Shown here piece after piece: positions 9,232 through 17,521 of a stretch of DNA of 64,000 nucleotides; position 1 is the first letter of the stretch; every line of letters starts with the position of its first letter. The notes under the pieces are model-generated. The model was given only the letters and a program-made list of their open reading frames with translations, did not search any database and was not told where the DNA came from. Origin of the DNA: an uncultured Bacteroidia bacterium (GTDB taxonomy: Bacteria; Bacteroidota; Bacteroidia; Bacteroidales; UBA932). The stretch covers positions 54,085 to 118,084 of the forward strand of contig CACZUR010000003.1 of the NCBI GenBank assembly GCA_902784435.1. Reading direction: 5' to 3'. The position numbers and the translations under genes are program-made.

Positions 9232-9235
9232 CGTT

Positions 9236-9862
9236 ATGGAAGTGAATTGGGTACTCATCACCCGGCTGGTGATTGCCGGGGTTTTCGGGGGTCTCATCGG
9301 CCTGGAGCGGGAGTTCCGGGCCAAGGAGGCCGGCGTGCGCACACACTTCATCGTGGCGCTGGGCAGTGCCCTGTTCATGATTATTTCGCAGTTTGCCTTT
9401 GAGGGCAAGCAGCACGATGCCGCCCGCGTGGCGGCGCAAGTGGTTTCAGGCATCGGCTTCATCGGGGCTGGCGTCATCATTTTCCAGCAGAACGCCGTGC
9501 GGGGCATCACCACGGCGGCGGGCCTGTGGGTGGCGGCGGCCATCGGCATGGCCTGCGGCGACGGCATGTACTCCGTGGCCCTCGCGGCCACCCTGCTCAC
9601 CATCTGCGTGATGGAGATGATGCATTTTATCAACCTGCACCTGAACGACCGGGCCATGGAAGTGATCCTGGTTCCGCCGCCGGGATACGACCCTCTCTCT
9701 TTCCCGGACCAGCTTAAACAAATGAAAATCAAAATGGAATCCTTCTCCTATGACAGCGGTCAGATTCACCTGATGCTCCGTTTCCGCCACAAGGACCATC
9801 TGGGCCAGCTCCGGGCCATGATGGAGCGGCTGGAAGGGTTCACCGTCGTCAAAATCAACTAA
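9236..9862 (+). CDS. mgtC: MgtC/SapB family inner membrane protein
   Basis: 208 residues. N-terminal membrane domain with the MgtC signature RLVIAGVFGGLIGLEREFRAKEAGVRTH and GIGFIGAGVI, then a cytosolic ACT-like tail (about 150-208). MgtC proteins modulate ATP synthase and phosphate/Mg2+ homeostasis in pathogens; role here unproven. Its promoter lies directly against the ATG. hppA starts 12 bases after its stop with no intervening promoter, so the two probably share a transcript. Confidence 0.85.
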   Translation: MEVNWVLITRLVIAGVFGGLIGLEREFRAKEAGVRTHFIVALGSALFMIISQFAFEGKQHDAARVAAQVVSGIGFIGAGVIIFQQNAVRGITTAAGLWVAAAIGMACGDGMYSVALAATLLTICVMEMMHFINLHLNDRAMEVILVPPPGYDPLSFPDQLKQMKIKMESFSYDSGQIHLMLRFRHKDHLGQLRAMMERLEGFTVVKIN

Positions 9863-9874
9863 AACTATAACCTT

Positions 9875-12061
9875 ATGACCCACTTATTTTACCTGGTTCC
9901 GCTGGCCGCCGTGCTGGCGCTCGTGTTTGCCTGGATCTTCTTCCGGCAGATGATGAAAGAGAGCGAGGGAACCCCTACTATGAAAGAGATTGCCCAGTAT
10001 GTGCGGGAAGGTGCCATGGCGTACCTGAAACAGCAGTACAAAGTGGTAATCATCGTGTTTGCCGTGCTGGCTGTGCTCTTTGCCATCCTGGCCTACGGTT
10101 TCGGCGTACAGAATCCCTGGGTGCCGTTTGCCTTCCTGACGGGCGGTTTCTTCAGCGGCCTGGCCGGCTTCGTGGGCATGAAAACCGCCACGTTTGCCAG
10201 CGCCCGCACCGCCAACGCCACCATGCGCAGCCTGAACAGCGGTCTGCAGATCGCTTTCCGCAGCGGCGCCGTCATGGGCCTCACCGTGGTGGGCCTGGGC
10301 CTGCTGGACATCGCCATCTGGTGGTCCGTGCTCAAGATTTTCTATGAACCTTCCCAGGCGCAGAACCTGGTGGTGATTACCACCACCATGCTCACCTTCG
10401 GCATGGGTGCCTCCACGCAGGCGCTGTTCGCCCGCGTGGGCGGCGGCATCTATACCAAGGCGGCCGACGTAGGCGCGGACATCGTGGGCAAGGTAGAGCA
10501 GGACATCCCGGAGGACGATCCCCGCAACCCTGCCACCATTGCCGATAATGTCGGTGACAACGTGGGCGACGTAGCCGGCATGGGCGCAGACCTGTACGAG
10601 AGCTACTGCGGCTCCATCCTGGCCACCATGGCCCTGGGGGCATCGGCCTTCTTCAGTGAAGGAACGGATGTGCAGATGCGCGCCATCCTGGCGCCCATGA
10701 TGATTGCTGCCATTGGCGTAGTCCTTTCTATCTTAGGCATTTACGTGGTGCGTACCAAGGAAGGCGCTTCCCTGAAGGATCTCCTGGGCTCGCTGAGCCG
10801 CGGCACCAACCTGGCCGCCATCCTCATTGCCGTCATCGCCTTCGGCGTGTTCTATGTGCTGGGCTTCCCCAACTGGTGGATGCTGGCCCTTTCCGTGGTG
10901 AGCGGCCTGCTGGCGGGCGTGATCATCGGCAAGATTACGGAATACTACACGTCCCATTCCTATAAGCCCACCCAGAAACTGGCAGAGAGCTCCCAGACCG
11001 GTCCCGCCACCGTCATTATCAACGGCGTGGGCCTGGGCATGATTTCCACGGCCGTTCCGGTGGTCACCATCTGCGTGGCCATCCTGCTGGCCTACGGCTT
11101 CGCCACGGGCTTCCATTTCAGCGTAGACACCCTTTCGCATGGCCTGTACGGCATCTCCATCGCCGCCGTGGGCATGCTGTCCACCCTGGGCATCACCCTG
11201 GCCACGGACGCCTACGGTCCCATTGCCGACAACGCCGGCGGCAACGCTCAGATGAGTGAGCTGGATCCTTCCGTCCGCGAGAAGACAGACATCCTGGATT
11301 CCCTGGGCAACACCACCGCCGCCACCGGCAAGGGCTTTGCCATCGGCAGTGCCGCTCTTACCGCCCTGGCCCTGCTGGCTTCCTACATCGAGGAAATCAA
11401 GATCGGCCTGGGCCACATCGGCAAGACGGTGCTGGAAATCGGAGACCGGACGGTAGATACCGTATCGGCCAGCATCGTGGACATCGTGGACTACTACGAC
11501 ATCACCCTCATGAACCCGATGGTGCTGGTAGGTGTGTTCATCGGCGCCATGATGGCCTTCCTGTTCTGCGGCCTCACCATGAACGCCGTGGGCCGCGCCG
11601 CAGAGAAGATGGTGGTGGAAGTCCGCCGCCAGTTCCGCGAGATTGCCGGCATCCTGGAAGGCAAGCAGCGCCCGGACTACACCTCCTGCGTGCGCATTTC
11701 CACCAAGGCTGCCCAGCACGAGATGATCTTCCCGTCCCTGCTGGCCATCATCGTCCCCATGCTGGTGGGTGCCATCCTGGGACCTGCAGCCGTGATCGGC
11801 CTGCTGGCCGGCGGTCTGGGTGCTGGCTTTGTGCTGGCCATCTTCCTGGCCAACTCCGGCGGCGCCTGGGATAACGCCAAGAAGTACGTGGAGGAAGGCC
11901 ACTTCGGCGGCAAGAACTCCTCCAGCCACCACGCTACCGTCGTGGGCGACACCGTGGGAGACCCCTTCAAGGACACCTCCGGCCCTTCGCTGAACATCCT
12001 CATCAAACTCATGAGTATGGTCTCCATCGTCATGGCCGGATTGACCGTCATGCTTCACTAG
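9875..12061 (+). CDS. hppA: Membrane-bound, K+-dependent pyrophosphatase
   Basis: 728 residues with about 16 hydrophobic segments. Couples PPi hydrolysis to Na+ and/or H+ export. Substrate-site motifs are present: [55 protein letters not shown] and a late [26 protein letters not shown]. The segment [10 protein letters not shown] has Ala (about residue 482) where K+-independent enzymes have Lys, so it should be K+-dependent; Bacteroidetes members of this class often pump Na+ or both ions. A strong terminator hairpin follows. Confidence 0.95.
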   Translation: MTHLFYLVPLAAVLALVFAWIFFRQMMKESEGTPTMKEIAQYVREGAMAYLKQQYKVVIIVFAVLAVLFAILAYGFGVQNPWVPFAFLTGGFFSGLAGFVGMKTATFASARTANATMRSLNSGLQIAFRSGAVMGLTVVGLGLLDIAIWWSVLKIFYEPSQAQNLVVITTTMLTFGMGASTQALFARVGGGIYTKAADVGADIVGKVEQDIPEDDPRNPATIADNVGDNVGDVAGMGADLYESYCGSILATMALGASAFFSEGTDVQMRAILAPMMIAAIGVVLSILGIYVVRTKEGASLKDLLGSLSRGTNLAAILIAVIAFGVFYVLGFPNWWMLALSVVSGLLAGVIIGKITEYYTSHSYKPTQKLAESSQTGPATVIINGVGLGMISTAVPVVTICVAILLAYGFATGFHFSVDTLSHGLYGISIAAVGMLSTLGITLATDAYGPIADNAGGNAQMSELDPSVREKTDILDSLGNTTAATGKGFAIGSAALTALALLASYIEEIKIGLGHIGKTVLEIGDRTVDTVSASIVDIVDYYDITLMNPMVLVGVFIGAMMAFLFCGLTMNAVGRAAEKMVVEVRRQFREIAGILEGKQRPDYTSCVRISTKAAQHEMIFPSLLAIIVPMLVGAILGPAAVIGLLAGGLGAGFVLAIFLANSGGAWDNAKKYVEEGHFGGKNSSSHHATVVGDTVGDPFKDTSGPSLNILIKLMSMVSIVMAGLTVMLH

Positions 12062-12086
12062 CCGTTCATGCGGCATATAATATGGG

Positions 12087-12130
12087 AACCGGCGGGCATC
12101 GGTCAATTGAGCCCGCCGGATTCCTCGTTT
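12087..12130 (+). terminator. Terminator after hppA
   Basis: Arms CCGGCGGGC and GCCCGCCGG form a perfect nine-pair stem, followed by a T-rich tract (ATTCCTCGTTTT). Confidence 0.7.
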
Positions 12131-12154
12131 TATGCCTAAACGGTGGTGGCGGGA

Positions 12155-12460
12155 GAAAGGGCTGTTGTGGTGCAGGCTGCAGGCTTGTTTGGCGCAGACT
12201 GCAGGCTTGTTTGGCGCAGATATAGGTTTATTTGGTGCAGATGTCGGTCTGTTTGGCGCAGGTTGTAACGTATATGGCGCAGGCTGAATTATAAGGCCGA
12301 CACCTGCGCCACGAATCCCCATTCTGTGCCATCCTTTGGCGCAGGCATCGCCCCTGAAATCCGGCCTGCGCCATCCGAGCTCCGGCCTGCGCCATCCGGG
12401 CCTCGGCCTGCGCCATCTGGACCCCGGCCTGCGCCAAACAAGCCTACGCCTGCGCCATTT
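12155..12460. repeat. Two-armed array of TGGCGCAGG motifs, 21-bp period
   Basis: Between hppA and the SGNH gene, about six copies of TGG(C/T)GCAG at 12168, 12190, 12212, 12233, 12254 and 12275 read on the plus strand (steps of 21-22). From 12301 on, the reverse complement CCTGCGCCA appears at 12303, 12365, 12386, 12407, 12428 and 12449, the last five at exactly 21 bp. One forward copy (12337) interrupts the right arm. The minus strand can be read as heptapeptide repeats (MAQAGxx), but there is no gene-like start or codon pattern. Function unknown. Confidence 0.75.
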
Positions 12461-12482
12461 AGATAATGTCAAAGAAAATCCG

Positions 12483-12490
12483 TATCTTTG
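12483..12490 (+). promoter_or_regulatory. -7 box for the SGNH-MBOAT operon
   Basis: TATCTTTG, 8 nt before an ATG at 12499 and 34 nt before the SGNH start at 12525. Confidence 0.6.
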
Positions 12491-12498
12491 CATTCTCT

Positions 12499-12528
12499 AT
12501 GAAAGTGAGGTCGATGACTGTTCTATGA
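12499..12528 (+). CDS. Possible 9-codon leader peptide
   Basis: ATG at 12499 opens a nine-codon frame whose TGA overlaps the ATG of the next gene as ATGA. With the -7 box 8 nt upstream it would be the first codon on the mRNA. Translational coupling is plausible, but so short a frame may be chance. Confidence 0.25.
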   Translation: MKVRSMTVL

Positions 12529-13955
12529 AAGCAAGGCAGGTACTCATATTCTTCGTGGGCGTTTTTGCGCTGCTGGGGGTGCTGTGGCTGGCGGTGCCGG
12601 CCGATGGTATCCCGGTAGGCCCCATTACCCTCCGTTTCGCCTCTTATCAGGGTGCGCTGCGGGATGCCGGTGAGAAGAAGGTGGACGTGGATTCCATCCT
12701 CTCGGCCGTGAATGCGCGGTTCCGGATGGAGGAGGATACCCTCAGCTATTACCGCAAGTTCTTCTACGAGAACCCGGACCGCATTTTCCTGCCGGACAAC
12801 GACTACACGTTCTTCGATGATGTGTTTGCTCAGCTGGAGCAGGCCGGGGGAAAGGACCATCCAGTGCGTATCGTCCATTACGGAGACTCGCAGATAGAGA
12901 TGGACCGCATCTCGCAGGATCTGAGGCAGATGCTGCAGGAGCGTTTCGGCGGCGAGGGGACAGGCATGTTTCCGGCGCTGAGCAATGTGCCGTCGGCCAG
13001 TATTTCCAAGAGCGCTTCCGGCGGCTTTGTGCAGTATACCATGTACGGAGATTCCACCACATCCCGCGCCGGGCACAACCGCTATGGCATCCTGGCACAG
13101 GTGGTGCAGATGTACGGCGGCGGTACCATCACCCTTCGGAAAACGGCCTCCAAGACGGCCCGGGAGGGGGTAAAGCGCTTCCGCCGGGTGAGCATCCTCT
13201 ACGGCCGTGACCGGGGCTTCGACGCGGTCATCCGGAGCGACACCCTCAAGGCCACCGTACAGAAAACCGTAGGAGAAGGCGGCGCCACCCTCCTTACCTG
13301 GACCTTCCCGCGGGAGGTGGAAAAAGCCACCATCGGCCTGAAGGGAGACGCGGAAATCTATGCCGTCAGTGCCGATGGCCTCTCCGGCGTGGCAGTGGAC
13401 AATATCCCGCTCCGGGGCTGTTCGGGCACCATTTTCACCCGCATTTCCAAGCCGCTGATGGCAGACAGCTTCGACCTCACGGACACCCGTCTGATCCTGC
13501 TGCAGTTCGGCGGCAACTATATGCCCGTCACGCGCAGCACGGAGGTCATCGAGCGGTATCAGGAGCAGATTGCCGACCAGATCCGCTACTTCCAGGAGAT
13601 GGCACCCCAAGCAAAAATCCTGTTCGTGGGTCCGTCGGACATGGGCAAGAGCGTGAACGGCCGCGTCGTCACCTGGCCGCGGCTGCCCCAGATGGTGGAT
13701 TCCCTGAAGGCGACAGCCCTCCGCAACAATGCTGCCTACTGGGACATCTACCGCATGATGGGCGGTGAGAATTCCATGGGCCAGTGGGTGAAGCACAACC
13801 CGCCGTATGCCGGCCCGGACTACATCCACTTTACGCCCGCCGGTGCCCAGCGCGTAGGCGAGGCCCTGGGTCAGTCCTTCCTCACGTACTACGATTTCTA
13901 CCAGCTGCGGAAGACCCTTCCCCAACAGCGCGTCCGGGAGGCCATGCATCCGTGA
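12525..13955 (+). CDS. Exported SGNH/GDSL hydrolase-like protein, glycan O-acylation
   Basis: 476 residues from the ATG at 12525; the longer upstream frame runs into the repeat array and is rejected. One N-terminal membrane/signal helix (VLIFFVGVFALLGVLWLAV). SGNH block I is HYGDS122Q and block V is D432YIH435F, so the Ser-His-Asp set is present. It overlaps a second SGNH gene by four bases and is followed by an MBOAT gene, the arrangement of alginate-type O-acetylation systems (AlgJ/AlgX with AlgI). Probably transfers or removes acyl groups on a periplasmic or exported polysaccharide. Confidence 0.8.
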   Translation: MKARQVLIFFVGVFALLGVLWLAVPADGIPVGPITLRFASYQGALRDAGEKKVDVDSILSAVNARFRMEEDTLSYYRKFFYENPDRIFLPDNDYTFFDDVFAQLEQAGGKDHPVRIVHYGDSQIEMDRISQDLRQMLQERFGGEGTGMFPALSNVPSASISKSASGGFVQYTMYGDSTTSRAGHNRYGILAQVVQMYGGGTITLRKTASKTAREGVKRFRRVSILYGRDRGFDAVIRSDTLKATVQKTVGEGGATLLTWTFPREVEKATIGLKGDAEIYAVSADGLSGVAVDNIPLRGCSGTIFTRISKPLMADSFDLTDTRLILLQFGGNYMPVTRSTEVIERYQEQIADQIRYFQEMAPQAKILFVGPSDMGKSVNGRVVTWPRLPQMVDSLKATALRNNAAYWDIYRMMGGENSMGQWVKHNPPYAGPDYIHFTPAGAQRVGEALGQSFLTYYDFYQLRKTLPQQRVREAMHP

Positions 13956-15148
13956 AGCGCCTGACAATCATACTATTGTTGCTTTTGCCGATGCTTCCCG
14001 CCGGGGCGCGTCGTGCATCGTATTTCCCCTTTGTGCGGGCCGACCTGAACGTGGTTGAGGCACCCGCCGGCGCATCGCCCACCTACGATATTTTCCTGCG
14101 CAAGCTGGATACGCTGCTGCTGTCGGGCAGGGGAGACGTGCGCATCCTCCATGTGGGCGGTTCCCATGTGCAGGCCGGTACCTGGACAGACCGCCTGCGC
14201 CGTAATTTCCTGAGCCTCCGCTACGGCATGGACGGCGGCAGGGGGCTGGTTTTCCCTTTCTCGGCCGCCATGACCAATACGCCCGTGAGCTACAACAGTT
14301 CCTACACCGGAAACTGGGAGGGCGCCACCTGTGTGAAACCCGGCGGCGCGCCGTTGGGACTCACCGGGATGACGGTGACTGCGCGGGATACATCGGCCCG
14401 GGTGGTCATCGACCTGCTGCCCCGGGAAAAGCACCTGCTGCAGCACCGTTATGCCTTCCGCAGCGTGGATGTGCTGGGGGAGGGCAGCCTGGAACCGGTG
14501 CTGCTCCTGGGCCCCAAAGATACCCTGCGGGGCGTGAAAGGCCATTTCGACCTGCCTTATTATACAGACTGGCTGCAGCTGGCCTTTGCCGGCAGCGGGG
14601 AATATACGCTTCGCGGGCTGTATCTGGACCGTCCCAACACGGGTTTTACCCTGGTGGAGGCAGGCGTGAACGGTGCATCCACCTATCACTGGCTGCGCTG
14701 CGGACTGTGGGAGCAGGACCTGCGGCGCGTGATGCCGGACATGGTCATTTTCTCCGTGGGCATCAACGACATCCAGGGGGCCGATTTCAACGTGGAGCGC
14801 TTCAAGGAGAATTATCGGCAACTCGTGCGGGCCGTCCGACGCGTGAATCCCTATTGCGCCATCTTTTTCAGCGGCATCAACGACAGCTGGCGCCGCCGGG
14901 ACATCAATCCGCACACCCAGGCCGCCCAGGATGCCTTCCGCGAACTGGCCCATGAGTGTGCCGGCGTGTTCTGGGACTGGTACACCATCATGGGCGGCTA
15001 CGGTTCCATGGCCCTGTGGCAGGAGGCCGGGCTGGCCCAGGCCGACAAAGTGCATTTTACCGCCGCCGGTTACCGCCTGGTGGGAGATCTGCTGTTCGAT
15101 GCCATCATGGAGGATTATTCCAAACAAACGGAGCGAAGAAGCAGATGA
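13952..15148 (+). CDS. Second SGNH-like exported protein with altered block I
   Basis: 398 residues starting with GTG at 13952, overlapping the upstream stop as GTGA; this start gives a clear signal peptide (KRLTIILLLLLPMLPAGA). Block I reads HVGGS71H, with Gly replacing the usual Asp before the Ser. Block V keeps D365KVH368F, and VGINDIQG supplies the block III-like Asn. Ser and His are retained, so it is probably active or a binding variant. Stop overlaps the MBOAT start as ATGA. Expected in the periplasm, working with the MBOAT protein. Confidence 0.78.
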   Translation: MKRLTIILLLLLPMLPAGARRASYFPFVRADLNVVEAPAGASPTYDIFLRKLDTLLLSGRGDVRILHVGGSHVQAGTWTDRLRRNFLSLRYGMDGGRGLVFPFSAAMTNTPVSYNSSYTGNWEGATCVKPGGAPLGLTGMTVTARDTSARVVIDLLPREKHLLQHRYAFRSVDVLGEGSLEPVLLLGPKDTLRGVKGHFDLPYYTDWLQLAFAGSGEYTLRGLYLDRPNTGFTLVEAGVNGASTYHWLRCGLWEQDLRRVMPDMVIFSVGINDIQGADFNVERFKENYRQLVRAVRRVNPYCAIFFSGINDSWRRRDINPHTQAAQDAFRELAHECAGVFWDWYTIMGGYGSMALWQEAGLAQADKVHFTAAGYRLVGDLLFDAIMEDYSKQTERRSR

Positions 15149-17088
15149 CGCTCTGGGCTGTCATACGGGATTTTCTGCAGAACCTGTTCAGCTTCGACCA
15201 GGCGCATCCGCTGCTGTTCACCCAGTTTTATTTCTGGGCGTTCTTTGCTCTGGTGTTCGCGGTATTCTCCCTGTTCCATTCCAAAGTGCTTCTGCGCAAC
15301 GGCTACCTCTTTGCCTGCTCGCTGTTCTTCTACTACAAAACCAGCGGCGTGTTCCTGGCGCTGCTGGCTTTTGTGATTGTCTATAACTTCTTCGCCGCCA
15401 AAGGTTTGTATCGGCTTAAGAAAGAGGGCTGGAGAAAAGCGCTCACCATCCTGAGCATCGTGATAGACCTGGGCGTACTGGCCTATTTCAAGTACGCCTA
15501 TTTCCTCACGGACTTCCTGAATAACCTCCTGGGAACGCACTGGGTGGTGCACGACGTGCTGGGCGAATGGCTGAACATGCTCACCGGGGCGTCCATTTTC
15601 CGGGTCGATGCCATCGTCCTGCCCGTGGGCATCTCCTTCTTCACGTTCCAGGCGGTGAGCTACATCATGGACGTGAAGCGGGGGAAGATCCGGCCGGTGG
15701 CCCATTTCCTGGACTTCGGCTTCTACCTTTCCTTCTTCCCGCAGCTGGTGGCCGGGCCCATCGTGCGGGCGGCGGAATTCATCCCGCAGCTGCACAAGCC
15801 CTATAACCTTTCGCGCCGATGGTTCGGCATCGCCATCTTCTGGATCCTGAACGGCCTCCTGAAAAAGCTCATCCTGGCGGACTACATGGCCGTCAACTTC
15901 GCCGACCGCGTGTTCGAGAATCCGCTCATGTACAGCGGCTACGAGAATTTGTGCGCCCTTTTCTGCTATTCCCTGCAGGTGTATGCCGACTTCTCCGGCT
16001 ATACGGACATCGCCACCGGCGTGGCCATGCTCTTTGGCTTCTATCTGCCCAAGAACTTCGACTCGCCGTACAAGGCGGTGAATACCCAGCAGTTCTGGCG
16101 CCGCTGGCACATGACCCTGAGCCGATGGCTGCGCGACTACCTGTACATCCCCCTGGGCGGCAACCGCAATGCCACGCCGGCCACGTTCATCATCATTGCG
16201 GCGGTGGCCGTGTTCGGGTCCTTTTTGAGCGGGTCCTGGTGGGTGGCCTTCGCCGTGGCCGTGCTGGCGGCGGGTATCGGCCTCTGGGCCTGGCTGCGCC
16301 CGGACAAGCGCAAGCTCATCACTACCAACATCAACAGCATGAACACCATGCTACTGGGCGGTCTCTGGCACGGCGCCAGCTGGAATTTCATGATTTGGGG
16401 CGGCCTCAACGGCATCGGCATGGTCATCTATAAGATCTGGACCAAACGCCCCATGTGGGCCAAACTCCTGATTATCAGCGCCGTGACCCTGCTGTGCTTC
16501 GTGCTTTCCCGCACCACGCATTACCCCGTGTGGAACCTGTTCTTCGTGTGGACGCTCATCATCCTGGCCGGCACCTTGGTGAAGGCGCTCTATGCGGTGG
16601 TCCGCCGCCGGAGAGGCGGAGCGGTGGCGGGTGCTGCTGGTGCGGCTGGAGTTGGTGGTGTCGGTGGAGCCGTCATGCCCGGCTCCGACCGGGCATCTGT
16701 GGCCTGGATCTCCCGTGCCTGGGACATCTTCCAGACCTTCGTGTTCATCACCTTCACACGTCTGTTCTTCCGGAGCGGCTCCAACCTGGACCCGGCCCTG
16801 GCCAACGAACAGGCCTGGAACACCGCCAAGAACATGGTGAACCAGATCGGCGGCCCTTGGGACCTGTCCCTGGTGCCGGACATGACCCTGGCCCACTGGC
16901 CGGTGCTGCTATTGTTTGTGCTGGGCATGATCATCCACTGGCTACCGGAACGCTTCAAGCGCCGTTACCGCATTGTCTTCGCCCGTCTGCCCCTGGCCGT
17001 GATGGCCCTGGTGGTTGTGGTCGTAGTGGTGTTTTTCTACCAGTTCATCACCGCCGACCTCCAAAGCTTCATCTACTTCCAGTTCTAA
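15145..17088 (+). CDS. MBOAT-family membrane O-acyltransferase
   Basis: 647 residues from the ATG overlapping the previous stop; the longer upstream frame is an artefact. Multiple membrane helices; AlgI/DltB-like segments GISFFTFQAVSYIMDV, FFPQLVAGPIVRA, QQFWRRWHMTLSRWLRDYLYIPLGG and the catalytic-His region LWH409GASWNFMIWGGLNG. Moves an acyl group across the membrane for the SGNH partners. About residues 490-520 hold a Gly/Ala-rich stretch ending in a peptide encoded by a palindromic repeat (16672-16697), an insertion into a cytosolic or periplasmic loop. Confidence 0.9.
   Translation: MTLWAVIRDFLQNLFSFDQAHPLLFTQFYFWAFFALVFAVFSLFHSKVLLRNGYLFACSLFFYYKTSGVFLALLAFVIVYNFFAAKGLYRLKKEGWRKALTILSIVIDLGVLAYFKYAYFLTDFLNNLLGTHWVVHDVLGEWLNMLTGASIFRVDAIVLPVGISFFTFQAVSYIMDVKRGKIRPVAHFLDFGFYLSFFPQLVAGPIVRAAEFIPQLHKPYNLSRRWFGIAIFWILNGLLKKLILADYMAVNFADRVFENPLMYSGYENLCALFCYSLQVYADFSGYTDIATGVAMLFGFYLPKNFDSPYKAVNTQQFWRRWHMTLSRWLRDYLYIPLGGNRNATPATFIIIAAVAVFGSFLSGSWWVAFAVAVLAAGIGLWAWLRPDKRKLITTNINSMNTMLLGGLWHGASWNFMIWGGLNGIGMVIYKIWTKRPMWAKLLIISAVTLLCFVLSRTTHYPVWNLFFVWTLIILAGTLVKALYAVVRRRRGGAVAGAAGAAGVGGVGGAVMPGSDRASVAWISRAWDIFQTFVFITFTRLFFRSGSNLDPALANEQAWNTAKNMVNQIGGPWDLSLVPDMTLAHWPVLLLFVLGMIIHWLPERFKRRYRIVFARLPLAVMALVVVVVVVFFYQFITADLQSFIYFQF
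16672..16697 (+). repeat. GTCAT...ATC palindromic element inside the MBOAT gene
   Basis: GTCAT-GCCCGG-CTCCGA-CCGGGC-ATC; arms GCCCGG/CCGGGC. It keeps the frame and encodes VMPGSDRAS. Same core as the murB, rsmA and dapF insertions. Confidence 0.7.
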
Positions 17089-17178
17089 TGCCCCGCATGG
17101 CCATTTTAGCGCGGGACGTAGCCGGTGGTTGCGTCGTCCTGGCGCGGAAGTTCCTGATTGATAACGACTTGCATAAAT

Positions 17179-17204
17179 TCCGGTGCACATTTTGGTGCAC
17201 CGGA
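17179..17204. repeat. Intercistronic hairpin element E1
   Basis: Arms TCCGGTGCAC / GTGCACCGGA with loop ATTTTG, flanked by AT-rich tracts with TTGATAAC and TTGATTTAC. Lies 90 bases after the MBOAT stop with no T-run. Same arm sequence as the element before dapB. Confidence 0.65.
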
Positions 17205-17274
17205 TTGTTTGTAAATTATTGATTTACAGCCGATTGTCCGCCATATCCTTGTGCGTAGTAGCGGATTAGACGGT

Positions 17275-17460
17275 GTTTCGGGGGAGGTATGTACAGCTGG
17301 AATGCCGTAGAAGGGCGATTTTGTGTACATACCTGGTATGTACGGCGGCCGGAGAGGGGTTTCGGGGGAGGTATGTACAGCTGGAATGCCGTAGAAGGGC
17401 GATTTCGTGTACATACCTGGTATGTACGGCGGGCGGGACAGCATTTCCGGGGAGGTATGG
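17275..17460. repeat. 84-bp tandem repeat with GGTATGTAC palindromes
   Basis: Two copies start at 17275 and 17359 and a partial third at 17443. Within each unit, GTACATACC-T-GGTATGTAC is a perfect palindrome and a further GGTATGTAC lies near the unit start. The rest of the 17089-17521 gap holds hairpin E1 and the promoter of the next gene; no gene is seen. Confidence 0.75.
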
Positions 17461-17471
17461 CTCCTTTTGTG

Positions 17472-17502
17472 TTTTGTATTTTCCTGAAAAACAGTAACTT
17501 TG
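17472..17502 (+). promoter_or_regulatory. Promoter of the SusR-like regulator
   Basis: -7 box TAACTTTG at 17495-17502 with an upstream TTTTG at 17472-17476, 18 bp apart, which fits the Bacteroidetes -33/-7 pair. The start codon follows after 19 nt. Confidence 0.6.
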
Positions 17503-17521
17503 TTTCTGTCAATTACTTTTT

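Noticed and set aside
12228-12437. Minus-strand frame encoding MAQAGxx heptapeptide repeats
   Set aside because: It is a by-product of the 21-bp DNA period in the intergenic array; the opposite strand is equally open, there is no promoter or start context, and the motif reverses orientation in the middle.
17275-17460. CRISPR array
   Set aside because: Only two full copies, an 84-bp unit, no uniform spacers and no cas genes.
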